Positions 7,101-15,011 of a DNA stretch of 64,000 nucleotides are shown piece after piece. Position 1 is the stretch's first letter. Each line of letters opens with the position of its first letter. Both the position numbers and the translations under genes were made by a program. The notes under the pieces were generated by a model, which saw only the letters and a list, made by a program, of their open reading frames with translations, was not told the DNA's origin and made no database searches. The stretch comes from Leucobacter aridicollis (lineage in GTDB: Bacteria; Actinomycetota; Actinomycetes; Actinomycetales; Microbacteriaceae). The stretch covers positions 2,294,001 through 2,358,000 of the forward strand of contig NZ_CP075339.1 in the NCBI RefSeq assembly GCF_024399335.1. The letters run 5' to 3'.

Positions 7101-8618
7101 ATGACGAAACCCCGCCCCTCCACCGCCGCCTCGCCCGGCGCGCCGGAGCACACCACTCAACCCGGAACCGGTGTCACGACAGCCCTTGGCATCGTGGTCG
7201 ATGATGCCAAGCCGAGTGGCCTCCTCACTCTCTCAGGCGTCGAAATGTGGGAGCGCTTCAGCTTCTACGGCCTGCAAGTGCTGCTCGCCTACTACCTCTA
7301 CTACTCACTCGGCGAAGGTGGGCTTGGTCTCCCCCAGCCTGTCGCGCTCGGGATCGCCGGAGCTTACGGCGGCCTCGTCTACATCGCCCAGATCGTTGGC
7401 GCCTGGGTCGCAGACCGAGTTCTCGCCCCCAAGTACGTCGTGCTCGTTGGCGGCTCGGCGATCCTCGCGGGCCACATCATGCTCGCAATCGTCCCCGGGC
7501 TCACCGGCCTCATCATCGGCCTCGCGCTCATCGTGATCGGCACCGGCGGCCTCAAGGTGAACACCACAATGATGGTGGGCGAGCTGTACCCGAACGGTGG
7601 CCCACGCCGCGACGCCGGCTACTCCATCTACTACATGGGCATCACCATCGGCGCGTTCGCAGGGCCGCTCGTCACCGGCTGGCTGAACCAGTCCTGGGGC
7701 TTCCACGTCGCCTTCGGCGCAGCCGCCGCGGGCATGGCCCTCGGTCTCGGCCAGTACATCTTCGGAATGCGCCGATTGCCCGCAAGCACCGGGATGGTGC
7801 CAAACCCCCTTCCCGCAGCCCAGCGGGTGCGGTGGATCTGGATCACCGCGATCCTGATCGCCGCAATCGCCCTCGCGGTCGCCTTCGGTCTCGTGCGCCC
7901 CGACAACATCAGTAACGTCGTCGCGCTCGTCGTACTGATCGCAACGCTCGGCCTGTTCACGATGCTGCTCACCAACAGAAAAGTCAGCAAGCAGGAACGC
8001 CGTGCGGTCGTGCGCTACATCCCCGTGTTCCTCATGAGCCTCGTGTTCTGGACACTCCTGTTCCAGCTCTTCACCGCTTTCGCAGTGTTCGCCGACACGA
8101 AAATTCACCTCACAGTCGGGTCCCTCACGATGCCGCCTTCACTCATCGTGACGCTTGAAAGCCTCGCAGTCGCGGCGATCACCGCGCTCCTCGCCGTACT
8201 CTGGACCCGCAGCCGCGCGTCACGCATGCAGCCAATCACCAAGCTCGTCGTTGGCGTCATCGCGATGTCTGCTGGCGCGGCGATCATCGTGCCGTTCGGA
8301 CTCGCTGCAGGCGTGACAATGCCACTGCTTATCGCGCTCCTCGTCATGGTGTTCTTCGCCTTCGGCGAATCGCTCTTCGCGCCGTCAGCCCTGTCGTTCA
8401 CCGCCGAGCTCGCACCGAAGGCCGCAACGTCACAGATGACCGCACTGTACTTCCTCACCATGGCCGGCGGGTCGACCTTCGCCGGATGGATCTCACAGTC
8501 CTACCGCGAAGGCTCGGAGGCACAGTACTTCGCGATGGTCGCCATCGTCTCGCTCGCCCTCATCGTCGTGCTCGGGATCGCCTACAAGCTCGTGGACCGG
8601 GCGATGTCTAGCCGCTAG
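7101..8618 (+). CDS. POT-family proton-dependent di/tripeptide transporter
   Basis: 505 residues from the ATG at 7101, with GGAG shortly upstream. The POT hallmark EMWERFSFYGLQ (ExxERFxxY) is at about residue 50, followed by a run of hydrophobic segments consistent with 12-14 helices. Further family features include GTGGLKVNTTMMVGELYP and the GYSIYYMGITIGAFAGPLV segment, a helix 5 PTR2-like signature. It imports di- and tripeptides with protons. It is divergent from the FadR-type regulator and ggt and shares their operator region, which suggests import of gamma-glutamyl peptides such as glutathione for cleavage by GGT. The family is secure, the substrate inferred. A hairpin at 8769-8802 ends the transcript. 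Confidence 0.92.
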   Translation: MTKPRPSTAASPGAPEHTTQPGTGVTTALGIVVDDAKPSGLLTLSGVEMWERFSFYGLQVLLAYYLYYSLGEGGLGLPQPVALGIAGAYGGLVYIAQIVGAWVADRVLAPKYVVLVGGSAILAGHIMLAIVPGLTGLIIGLALIVIGTGGLKVNTTMMVGELYPNGGPRRDAGYSIYYMGITIGAFAGPLVTGWLNQSWGFHVAFGAAAAGMALGLGQYIFGMRRLPASTGMVPNPLPAAQRVRWIWITAILIAAIALAVAFGLVRPDNISNVVALVVLIATLGLFTMLLTNRKVSKQERRAVVRYIPVFLMSLVFWTLLFQLFTAFAVFADTKIHLTVGSLTMPPSLIVTLESLAVAAITALLAVLWTRSRASRMQPITKLVVGVIAMSAGAAIIVPFGLAAGVTMPLLIALLVMVFFAFGESLFAPSALSFTAELAPKAATSQMTALYFLTMAGGSTFAGWISQSYREGSEAQYFAMVAIVSLALIVVLGIAYKLVDRAMSSR

Positions 8619-8686
8619 CTAAGGTGCTGACTGGGCGCTGGCCAGCCGATGGACGTGCACTGGACGTGCGCTAGCTCTCGTCGGCC

Positions 8687-8728
8687 GTGCGCTGGACGAA
8701 CGCTGGCTGTGCGCTGGACGAACGCTGG
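8687..8728. repeat. 20-bp direct repeat in intergenic DNA
   Basis: GTGCGCTGGACGAACGCTGG occurs at 8687-8706 and exactly again at 8709-8728. Related, less exact pieces lie just before (8645-8680). The 526-bp stretch 8619-9144 holds no gene that I can support; it contains this repeat, two hairpins and the repeats listed separately. Confidence 0.7.
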
Positions 8729-8768
8729 TTCTCGTCGGTCGCGGCCGATCCAAGGGCGTCTGTTGGTC

Positions 8769-8802
8769 GGGGGTGCGCCACCTTTCGAGGTGGTGCGCCC
8801 CC
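8769..8802 (+). terminator. Terminator of the POT transporter gene
   Basis: 15-bp stem with two G-T wobbles, GGGGGTGCGCCACCT against AGGTGGTGCGCCCCC, closed by a TTCG tetraloop, about 150 bases after the POT stop. Confidence 0.6.
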
Positions 8803-8855
8803 GCTCTGTTGTCCCCGGGCCGGTGCCGTGAGGTCTGCTCGCTCACCGGGCTGAT

Positions 8856-8974
8856 CCTCCTGTTCCCATGGGTGACCCTCCTCCTCCCATGGGTGACCCT
8901 CCTCTTCCCTGGGTGACCCTCCCCCTGTGTACCCCCGCCCCTGGTTGCCCCTCCCCTAGGTGACACTCCCTTCC
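8856..8974. repeat. Imperfect ~21-bp tandem repeat (CCCATGGGTGACCCTCCTC units)
   Basis: Four to five degenerating units built on CATGGGTGACCCTCCTC. The first two are nearly identical 21-mers, and later units drift (CTGGGTGACC, CTAGGTGACA). It is strongly C/T-biased on this strand. No coding function is apparent in any frame. Confidence 0.6.
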
Positions 8975-8982
8975 TGCGCTGG

Positions 8983-9053
8983 AGAGCCCCTTTCTTGCAG
9001 GACAGCCACTTGCCAGCGGTAGGTGAATGCCTCGTTGGCGAGAAACATACTCT
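8983..9053. repeat. Possible copy A of a 71-bp dispersed element
   Basis: A 71-base segment from AGAGCCCC to GCGAGAAACATACTCT. It aligns without gaps to 36971-37041, which ends GCGAGAAACCTACTCT. About 40 of 71 positions match by hand count, with the strongest identity in the last 16 bases. This is tentative. Confidence 0.35.
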
Positions 9054-9087
9054 TCGGCGGGCGGGGAGGGACCACAAGGCACGACAA

Positions 9088-9128
9088 ACGGGTGTGGCCC
9101 GGAGGAAAATCCTCCGGGCCACACCCGT
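9088..9128 (-). terminator. Terminator after the UPF0182 gene
   Basis: Perfect 19-bp stem (9088-9106 with 9110-9128, loop AAA) that begins 17 bases past the stop of the minus-strand UPF0182 gene. On the minus strand it is followed by a short T-rich stretch. Confidence 0.85.
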
Positions 9129-9144
9129 CTTGCGGTGAGACTTG

Positions 9145-12100
9145 CTAGTTGCCAGCCTCGAGCGCTCGCGTGAGCGCATCCTCAAGCCGCTCGTCGGCCT
9201 CTGCGAACTTCTTCAGATCGCCATCCTTCATTGCCGCCGTGCGGTCATCGATGGCCTTCTTCATGTCCTGCAGCGCCTGCTTCAGCGCCGGAGAGGTCTG
9301 CGAACCTGAGCCGTCGCTCGGTTCCACGGTCTCACCGTCGGTATCGGGATCCGGGTCAGCAGGAACTTCACTATCCCCGTCTCCCGCGTTCGCGCCTGAG
9401 TTTCCGCCGAACAGCTCGTCGAGCGCCTTATCAAGCGTGTCCTCGAACGCGATGTCGTCACCGAAGGAGACAAGCACCTTCTGTAGCAGCGGGAACTTCG
9501 TGCCAGTCGACGCCTCAAGGTAGACAGGCTGCACGTAGAGCAGACCGCCACCCACAGGGAGCGTGAGCAGGTTACCGCTGATCACGCGAGTACCGCCCTG
9601 GCGCAGCAGGTTCAGCTCGGTCGACACCTTCGGATCGGTATTGAAGCTGTTCTGCACCTGGCCCGGCGCCGGGATCGTGTTGCTCTTTGGCAGCGTGAGA
9701 AGTTTCAGCGTGCCGTAGTCCTCAGACACCTTTCCGGCTTCAGAGCCTGCGTTCGAGTTCGCCGCAAGGTAGCCGGTCAGGATGTCTCGGGCGGTCTCAC
9801 CGCGCGCGTCAGGAATGTACGTCGAATAGATCGAGTAGGTTGGCTCCGCGCCCTTACCCGCTGACAGGGTGAGGTAGTACGGCGGCTGCGCAGGGTTGCG
9901 CTCATTCTCGTTCGCGCTCGCTACCGGATCATCAGGCGTACGCCACGCGTCCTCAGCCGAGTAGAACGCACCGGCATCGGTCACGTGGTACTTGCTCAGC
10001 ACCTCGCGCTGCACCTTGAACATGTCAGTCGGGTATCGCACGTGGCTGAGCAGCTCGCCACTCATATCGTCGACGCTCTTGAGCGTTCCGGGGAAGATCT
10101 TGCTCCACGACTTGAGGAGTGGATCCTCGCTGTCCCATGCGTACAGGTCAACGCTGCCGTCGTAGGCGTCGACAGTTGCCTTCACCGAGTTGCGAATGTA
10201 GTTCACAGGCTTCGCGAGCATGCTCGCGCGCTGGTTGTCAGCGTCAACTGTCAGCGCGTTCATGTCGGTGACCTCGGAGTACGGGTACTGCGCCGAAGTT
10301 GTGTAGCCGTCGATGATCCACTTGAGCTTGCCGTCCACGACCGACGCGTACGGAGCAGCGTCGATGGTGAGGTACGGAGCTACCTTCTGCACTCGCTCAA
10401 CCGGGTTGCGATCGAACAGGATCTGTGAGCCGTCAACGACAGCACCTGAGAGCAGGATCTCGACGTCCTGGAACTTCAGCGCGAACATGATCTTCGAGAA
10501 GATGTTGCTCAGCGTCGGCCCACCCTCGCCCTTAAAGGTCGTGAGGTTTGCGCGGCCACCTGCAGCGGCCTCGACGTCGCCCTCAGCCGCGTCACCTGCG
10601 TCTGCTGGAGCGTCTTCCTCCGCGGGCGCCTCAGTTGCCGGGGCTTCTTCGTCAGTGGTAGCCGCTTCGTCGCCAGCGGTGGCGTCTGCAGTGGTCTCGC
10701 CTTCGGCGTTCTCCTCAGCAGGTGTTGCACCCTCGGCGTCAGCTGCCGGAGCCTCAGGGGTGCTCTCGATGTCTGACGGGAAGTCGAGCTCGATCGACTT
10801 GTCGCGTTCGCCACCGACGATCGAGTACTCGGGCGAATCCATGCCGAAGTACACGCGCGGCTCAAACTCACCGAGACGGCCACTCGTCGGAATACCGCTC
10901 TCAAGGAAGACGGGTTCGCCACCGGGTGAGCGCTGGTTGCCGTACGCGGCGACGAGCCCGTACCCGTGCGTGAACACGAGGGTGCGGTTGTACCAGCTCG
11001 ACTGGCCCGAGATATCGATGTCACGGATTGCCGAGACGGTGTCTTCGATCTGCCCGTCGAGCTCGTAGCGGTCGACGTTCAGCGACTTCGGGAACTTATA
11101 GTACTGCTTCGACTGTTCGAGCTGCGCGAAGGTTCGCGAGATGACCTCGGGGTCCATGATACGAATGTTCGAGGTCGCAACAGCGTCGTTACGCAGTGCG
11201 CCCGGCTCTGCGTCGGTGACAGCGTCGTAGCGTTCGACCTTCACCTCGTCGAGGCCGTACGCCTTGCGCGTCGCGTCGATGTTTCGGCCAATGTACTCAG
11301 ACTCCATGCTCTGCTCGTCGGGGACGACGCGGAACTGCTGGATTGCCCAGGGGTATCCGACGCCGAGCACAAGACTCGACACGATCAGCAGAGCCGTGCC
11401 GATCACGGGGATGCGCCACTTGCCAGTCACCGCGGTCACAATGAACAGCACAGCCACAATCGCTGCGATGCCAGCGAGGATCTGCTTGCCGGGGATCGTC
11501 GCGTGGACGCTCGAGTACATCGCACCGGTCGCGTAGCCCTCAGTGCTTGTGACGGTTGCGTACTGATCAAGCCACAGGCTCACGGCCTGAATCGCGAGGT
11601 ACAGGGTCGCGAGGATCGCGGTCTGAATGCGGGTCGACTTCGACACGCGAAGCTCCCGCTCGTTGAACGAGATGCCGCCGTACAGGTAGCTCGTGGCCGC
11701 TCCGACGAGCAGCGAGATGAGCACGACTGCCGAGGCGAATGCGGTCACCGACTGCCAGAGGGGCAGATCGAAGAGGAAGAACGAGATATCGAAACCGAAC
11801 TGGGCGTCTTTCTCACCTGAGGGCTCAGAGTTCCACCAGAGCAGCACAGTGCGCCAGCTCGATGCCGCAGCGATGCCCGCGAAAATGCCAAGCATTGCGG
11901 GCAGGAGCCACTTGACGAGCCGCCGCAGGGGTTCGATCACCTCCTGGTAGCGGTCAAGCTGTGCGGTGAGGCGGGCATATACCGGCCGCTTCCGGTAAGC
12001 AATGTCAATGGCGAGGAACACCGGGATCGACATCGCGAGGAAGCCGACGATGAACATGGCGCCTGCCGCAATCCACTGCGTCGCAAACACGGGAAGGTAC

Positions 12101-12243
12101 CCGAGTTGGTTGAACCACAGGACCTCAGTCATCACTGACGAGACCGCGAGGAACGCGATAATCAGCGCAACCACGAGGATGATTGTGATTGCGAGCGGGG
12201 AAAGTCGGCGCGATCGGGGGGCAGAAGTAGTCTGTTCGGTCAC
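9145..12243 (-). CDS. UPF0182 family integral membrane protein
   Basis: 1032 residues from a GTG at 12243 (a TTGGAGG sequence abuts it). Seven hydrophobic helices fill about residues 15-330, then a large extracytoplasmic domain with family blocks such as SLNVDRYELDGQIEDTVSA and TLVFTHGYGLVAAYGN, and RANLTTFKGEGGPTLSN. UPF0182 proteins (Rv3193c-like) have no known function. An Ala/Glu/Asp/Thr/Pro-rich stretch of about 70 residues (about 492-563) interrupts the soluble domain just before the conserved FKGEGG block and looks like a lineage-specific, disordered insertion. The C-terminus is also acidic, then helical. The gene is divergent from the DUF2342 metalloprotease gene, as in mycobacteria. 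Confidence 0.9.
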   Translation of the reverse strand: MTEQTTSAPRSRRLSPLAITIILVVALIIAFLAVSSVMTEVLWFNQLGYLPVFATQWIAAGAMFIVGFLAMSIPVFLAIDIAYRKRPVYARLTAQLDRYQEVIEPLRRLVKWLLPAMLGIFAGIAAASSWRTVLLWWNSEPSGEKDAQFGFDISFFLFDLPLWQSVTAFASAVVLISLLVGAATSYLYGGISFNERELRVSKSTRIQTAILATLYLAIQAVSLWLDQYATVTSTEGYATGAMYSSVHATIPGKQILAGIAAIVAVLFIVTAVTGKWRIPVIGTALLIVSSLVLGVGYPWAIQQFRVVPDEQSMESEYIGRNIDATRKAYGLDEVKVERYDAVTDAEPGALRNDAVATSNIRIMDPEVISRTFAQLEQSKQYYKFPKSLNVDRYELDGQIEDTVSAIRDIDISGQSSWYNRTLVFTHGYGLVAAYGNQRSPGGEPVFLESGIPTSGRLGEFEPRVYFGMDSPEYSIVGGERDKSIELDFPSDIESTPEAPAADAEGATPAEENAEGETTADATAGDEAATTDEEAPATEAPAEEDAPADAGDAAEGDVEAAAGGRANLTTFKGEGGPTLSNIFSKIMFALKFQDVEILLSGAVVDGSQILFDRNPVERVQKVAPYLTIDAAPYASVVDGKLKWIIDGYTTSAQYPYSEVTDMNALTVDADNQRASMLAKPVNYIRNSVKATVDAYDGSVDLYAWDSEDPLLKSWSKIFPGTLKSVDDMSGELLSHVRYPTDMFKVQREVLSKYHVTDAGAFYSAEDAWRTPDDPVASANENERNPAQPPYYLTLSAGKGAEPTYSIYSTYIPDARGETARDILTGYLAANSNAGSEAGKVSEDYGTLKLLTLPKSNTIPAPGQVQNSFNTDPKVSTELNLLRQGGTRVISGNLLTLPVGGGLLYVQPVYLEASTGTKFPLLQKVLVSFGDDIAFEDTLDKALDELFGGNSGANAGDGDSEVPADPDPDTDGETVEPSDGSGSQTSPALKQALQDMKKAIDDRTAAMKDGDLKKFAEADERLEDALTRALEAGN

Positions 12244-12398
12244 CCTCCAAGCGTAGCGTTTGGCCGCTGAAATTCCTGTGCGAGTCGAAACACCGCGACA
12301 CCTGTTCGCAGTCGGCGCAATGAAATCGCGCGACTCTCGGCACCGTCTCACCATGCGTGCCGTAGCGTTAGCAGTGTACGAGGCATGAGGAGAACGCC

Positions 12399-13805
12399 GT
12401 GAATAACGACGATATGCAGCCAGGCGGACCGGACGACTCGTCGGGCCCGAACTTCGAAGAACTGCAGCGCCTGCTGCAGAACATGTTGAGCGGCCAGCAA
12501 GACGGCGAACTCGACCCGAGTGTGCTCGCGAAGGCAGCGGGAATCTCAGCAGATCCCGCGGTGCTCGGCGCCCTGTTTTCGACGCTGCGTGGCGCGATGT
12601 CGAACCCGAGCGACAAGATCGACTGGTCGGTCGCGCGCCGAACCGCGCTCGATGCCGCGGGTGGAGATGCGGGCGCTGACAGCGGCCCAGCGAATCGCGC
12701 GTTCCCGCTCGCATCGCTATGGCTCGATGAGGCGACTGAACTTGGGCCGGTATCCGATTCCCCCCGAACAGTGAACCGCATCGAGTGGGTCCAGCGGTCG
12801 ATCGATACCTGGATCAGCCTCGCCGAGCCAGTCGCCGAGTCGGTCTCGCAGGCACTCATGAACTCAATGAGCACGCAGATGCCTGAGGAAATGGCGGCTG
12901 CGCTCCAGCAGGCCACTCCCATGCTTCGCAGCGTTGGCGGCGCGCTCTTCGCTGTGCAGCTTGGCTCGATCGTTGGTCAACTCTCTGGCGAGGTCGTGTC
13001 GGCGGGCGATATTGGAATCCCGTTGTTTGAGGGGGCAGGTTTCGAGGGCGGCGCGCTCCTGCCGAGCGGCATCGCGAAGTTTGCTGAGGGCCTCGATCAG
13101 GATCTTGAGGCTGTCACGCTGTACCTCGCCGTGCGCGAACTCGCGCACGCTCGCCTGTTCCGCCACACAAAGTGGCTCCGGCTCCATCTCCTCACCGCAA
13201 TCACTGATTACGCTCGCGGCATCCACATCGACACGGATCGCATCGAGGAGTTTTCTCGGGAGCTCGACCCATCGCAGCCCGAGCAGATCCAGGAGATCCT
13301 CGCGAGTGGGGCGCTCTTTCCGCCGAAAACTCCCGCTCAGGAGGCGGCGCACGAACGGCTCGAGACAATGCTTGCCCTCATCGAGGGCTGGGTAGACATC
13401 GTGACCGAGGACGCGACAAGCAGGCTCCCCGGAGCTGGCGCCATCGCCGAAATGGTGCGCCGCCGTCGCGCGACAGGCGGCCCAGGCGAGCGCGCGTTCG
13501 CCGCGCTCGCTGGGCTCGAGCTTCGCCCCCGTCGGCTGCGTGAGGCTGCCGCGATGTGGCGTGCTGTCGTTGATCGCGGGGGCATTGCCACCCGAGACGG
13601 TCTCTGGTCGCACCCCGACATCATGCCGACCGCAGAAGAGATCGACGCGCCTGATCTACTTCTCACCAGGATCGGGCTGATCGGCGACGGCGCTCCCAAG
13701 AGCGACCCGTTCGACGATGAGCTGCGCAAGCTCCTGAGCGGGGAGCGCTCGGGGGACGCTGATACGGGGACGGGGTACGAGAGCGGCGACTCCCCGGCGA
13801 ACTAG
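12399..13805 (+). CDS. Zinc-dependent metalloprotease-like protein (DUF2342 / TIGR03624)
   Basis: 468 residues from the GTG at 12399 with AGGAG upstream. The N-terminus is acidic and disordered (about 1-60). The core has KIDWSVARRTALDAAGG and the LYLAVRELAHARLFRHTKWLR segment, then a DYARGIHID stretch and an ALIEGWVDIVTEDA motif, all typical of the DUF2342 family (Rv3195-like, annotated as putative zinc metalloprotease). The helix RELAHARLF occupies the HExxH-like position but is not a canonical HExxH, so catalysis is not assured. In Mycobacterium a PDZ/Lon-like gene lies between UPF0182 and this gene; here the gap is only 155 bp and that gene is absent. Confidence 0.82.
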   Translation: MNNDDMQPGGPDDSSGPNFEELQRLLQNMLSGQQDGELDPSVLAKAAGISADPAVLGALFSTLRGAMSNPSDKIDWSVARRTALDAAGGDAGADSGPANRAFPLASLWLDEATELGPVSDSPRTVNRIEWVQRSIDTWISLAEPVAESVSQALMNSMSTQMPEEMAAALQQATPMLRSVGGALFAVQLGSIVGQLSGEVVSAGDIGIPLFEGAGFEGGALLPSGIAKFAEGLDQDLEAVTLYLAVRELAHARLFRHTKWLRLHLLTAITDYARGIHIDTDRIEEFSRELDPSQPEQIQEILASGALFPPKTPAQEAAHERLETMLALIEGWVDIVTEDATSRLPGAGAIAEMVRRRRATGGPGERAFAALAGLELRPRRLREAAAMWRAVVDRGGIATRDGLWSHPDIMPTAEEIDAPDLLLTRIGLIGDGAPKSDPFDDELRKLLSGERSGDADTGTGYESGDSPAN

Positions 13806-13937
13806 CCGAGCGGGCCGGCCAGGCGCGACCGGGCCTTGCGAACCTAACGTTGCCCACAGGGGTCCATTTCCCGCACGGAGTGCTCGGGCCTGTGGATGCC
13901 GGCCAGAAGGGCGCCTGCGGAGCGCAGACTACTTGAC

Positions 13938-15011
13938 ATGACCCCGCAGATATCTCTCACCCAGATCGACCCTGACCTCCCCGTGGTCTGGGAAGACCCA
14001 ACAACAATTCGGGTCGGATTCGACCGAGCACTTGCCAGGCTCCCCGCAGAGGAGCCAGGCGCCCAGGCTGTGGTCGCCCGTCTCATCCGCGGGGCGAGCG
14101 ACACCGAGCTCGCGCGCAGCGATTCCCAGGTCGTTGAGCACGCGCTCAGTTCGCTCACCCACGTGCTCGTTCACCGGACGGCACCAGCGGGGACAGTTGC
14201 CGCTGAGGAGACAGGTGATTCCTCGGCGGCAGCTTCGGCGGCGTCTTCTGCGTCACTGCAGCCAGCACCGCGGAACCCGGCACCGGCGACGATACGTCGA
14301 GCAGCAGCCAAGCGTCGGTGGGGAGATCGGCATGTTCAGGCGCCCCAATTCGGCGGCGCGTCTGCAGTGATGCCCGAGTCCGCGCGACGCCCGCCCACTG
14401 CCCGCCTGTTCGACGACGGCATCGACGTCCCATGGCTGCGGGAAACCCTTGGGTCAAGCTCCGAGTGTGTGCTGCGCCGCGAAGCAAAACCTCCCGACCT
14501 CGCTGTCCAGGTTCTCAGGTTTCTCGAACCCCTCGGCCGAACAGCCCGCTGGTTGAGAGCTGGGGTGCCGCAACTCATCATCAGGTTTAGTGACGGCGCG
14601 GCTCGCGTTGGCCCGCTCGTGACGCCAGACGGCGCGCCATGTCACGGGTGTGAGATGCTCCATCTCACCGACGCCGACCCGGCGCTGCCAGCTGTCGCCT
14701 CCCAGTTATACGGCGTGCGCCCGAGCAGCGAGACTGGCGAAGTGTCGCAGGTTGCCGCTACAGCTGCGGTGCACTTCGTGCGTGCGTGGCGGCGCGGTGA
14801 GCCATGGGTACATGACCGGCAGCTTGAATTGCCAGTCGCGCACGGCAAACTTCAGGCGTTCCCCAGGCTCCGACAACTGCGCACCCACCCTGAGTGCGGG
14901 TGCGCTCTCAGCGACCCACCCCAGCCTCGTGCACAAACCTCGACGGCTGGCGCGCGACACGAGCCGCGCTCGCGAACCCCGACAGCAACAGCACGTCGCG
15001 AGCGCGCGTGA
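13938..15011 (+). CDS. Cyclodehydratase/ThiF-like protein (TOMM leader-binding-like), Rv3196-type
   Basis: 357 residues from the ATG at 13938 (MTPQISLTQIDPDLPVVW); an upstream ATG at 13896 would add 14 unlikely residues. The N-terminal 90 residues resemble the winged-helix part of cyclodehydratase proteins (VVWEDPTTIRVGFDRALARL). An Ala/Ser/Pro-rich linker lies at about 90-150, then an E1/ThiF-like part with PQLIIRF and a GPLVTPDGAPCHGCEMLHL stretch. CHGC and the later PECGC supply a likely Cys4 zinc site. There is no ATP-binding or full E1 catalytic core, so enzyme activity is doubtful. No precursor peptide or dehydrogenase is nearby. The last 104 bases overlap the converging uvrD2 gene, so the tail after CGCALSD is probably non-conserved. 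Confidence 0.6.
   Translation: MTPQISLTQIDPDLPVVWEDPTTIRVGFDRALARLPAEEPGAQAVVARLIRGASDTELARSDSQVVEHALSSLTHVLVHRTAPAGTVAAEETGDSSAAASAASSASLQPAPRNPAPATIRRAAAKRRWGDRHVQAPQFGGASAVMPESARRPPTARLFDDGIDVPWLRETLGSSSECVLRREAKPPDLAVQVLRFLEPLGRTARWLRAGVPQLIIRFSDGAARVGPLVTPDGAPCHGCEMLHLTDADPALPAVASQLYGVRPSSETGEVSQVAATAAVHFVRAWRRGEPWVHDRQLELPVAHGKLQAFPRLRQLRTHPECGCALSDPPQPRAQTSTAGARHEPRSRTPTATARRERA

Noticed and set aside
12244..12714. Upstream extension of the UPF0182 gene by 157 codons
   Set aside because: The added translation is Arg/Ser-rich, antisense to the DUF2342 gene, and the family starts just before the first membrane helix.
13938..15011. A thiazole/oxazole-modified peptide (TOMM) biosynthetic cluster
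   Set aside because: No YcaO protein, dehydrogenase, precursor peptide or transporter is found on either side.
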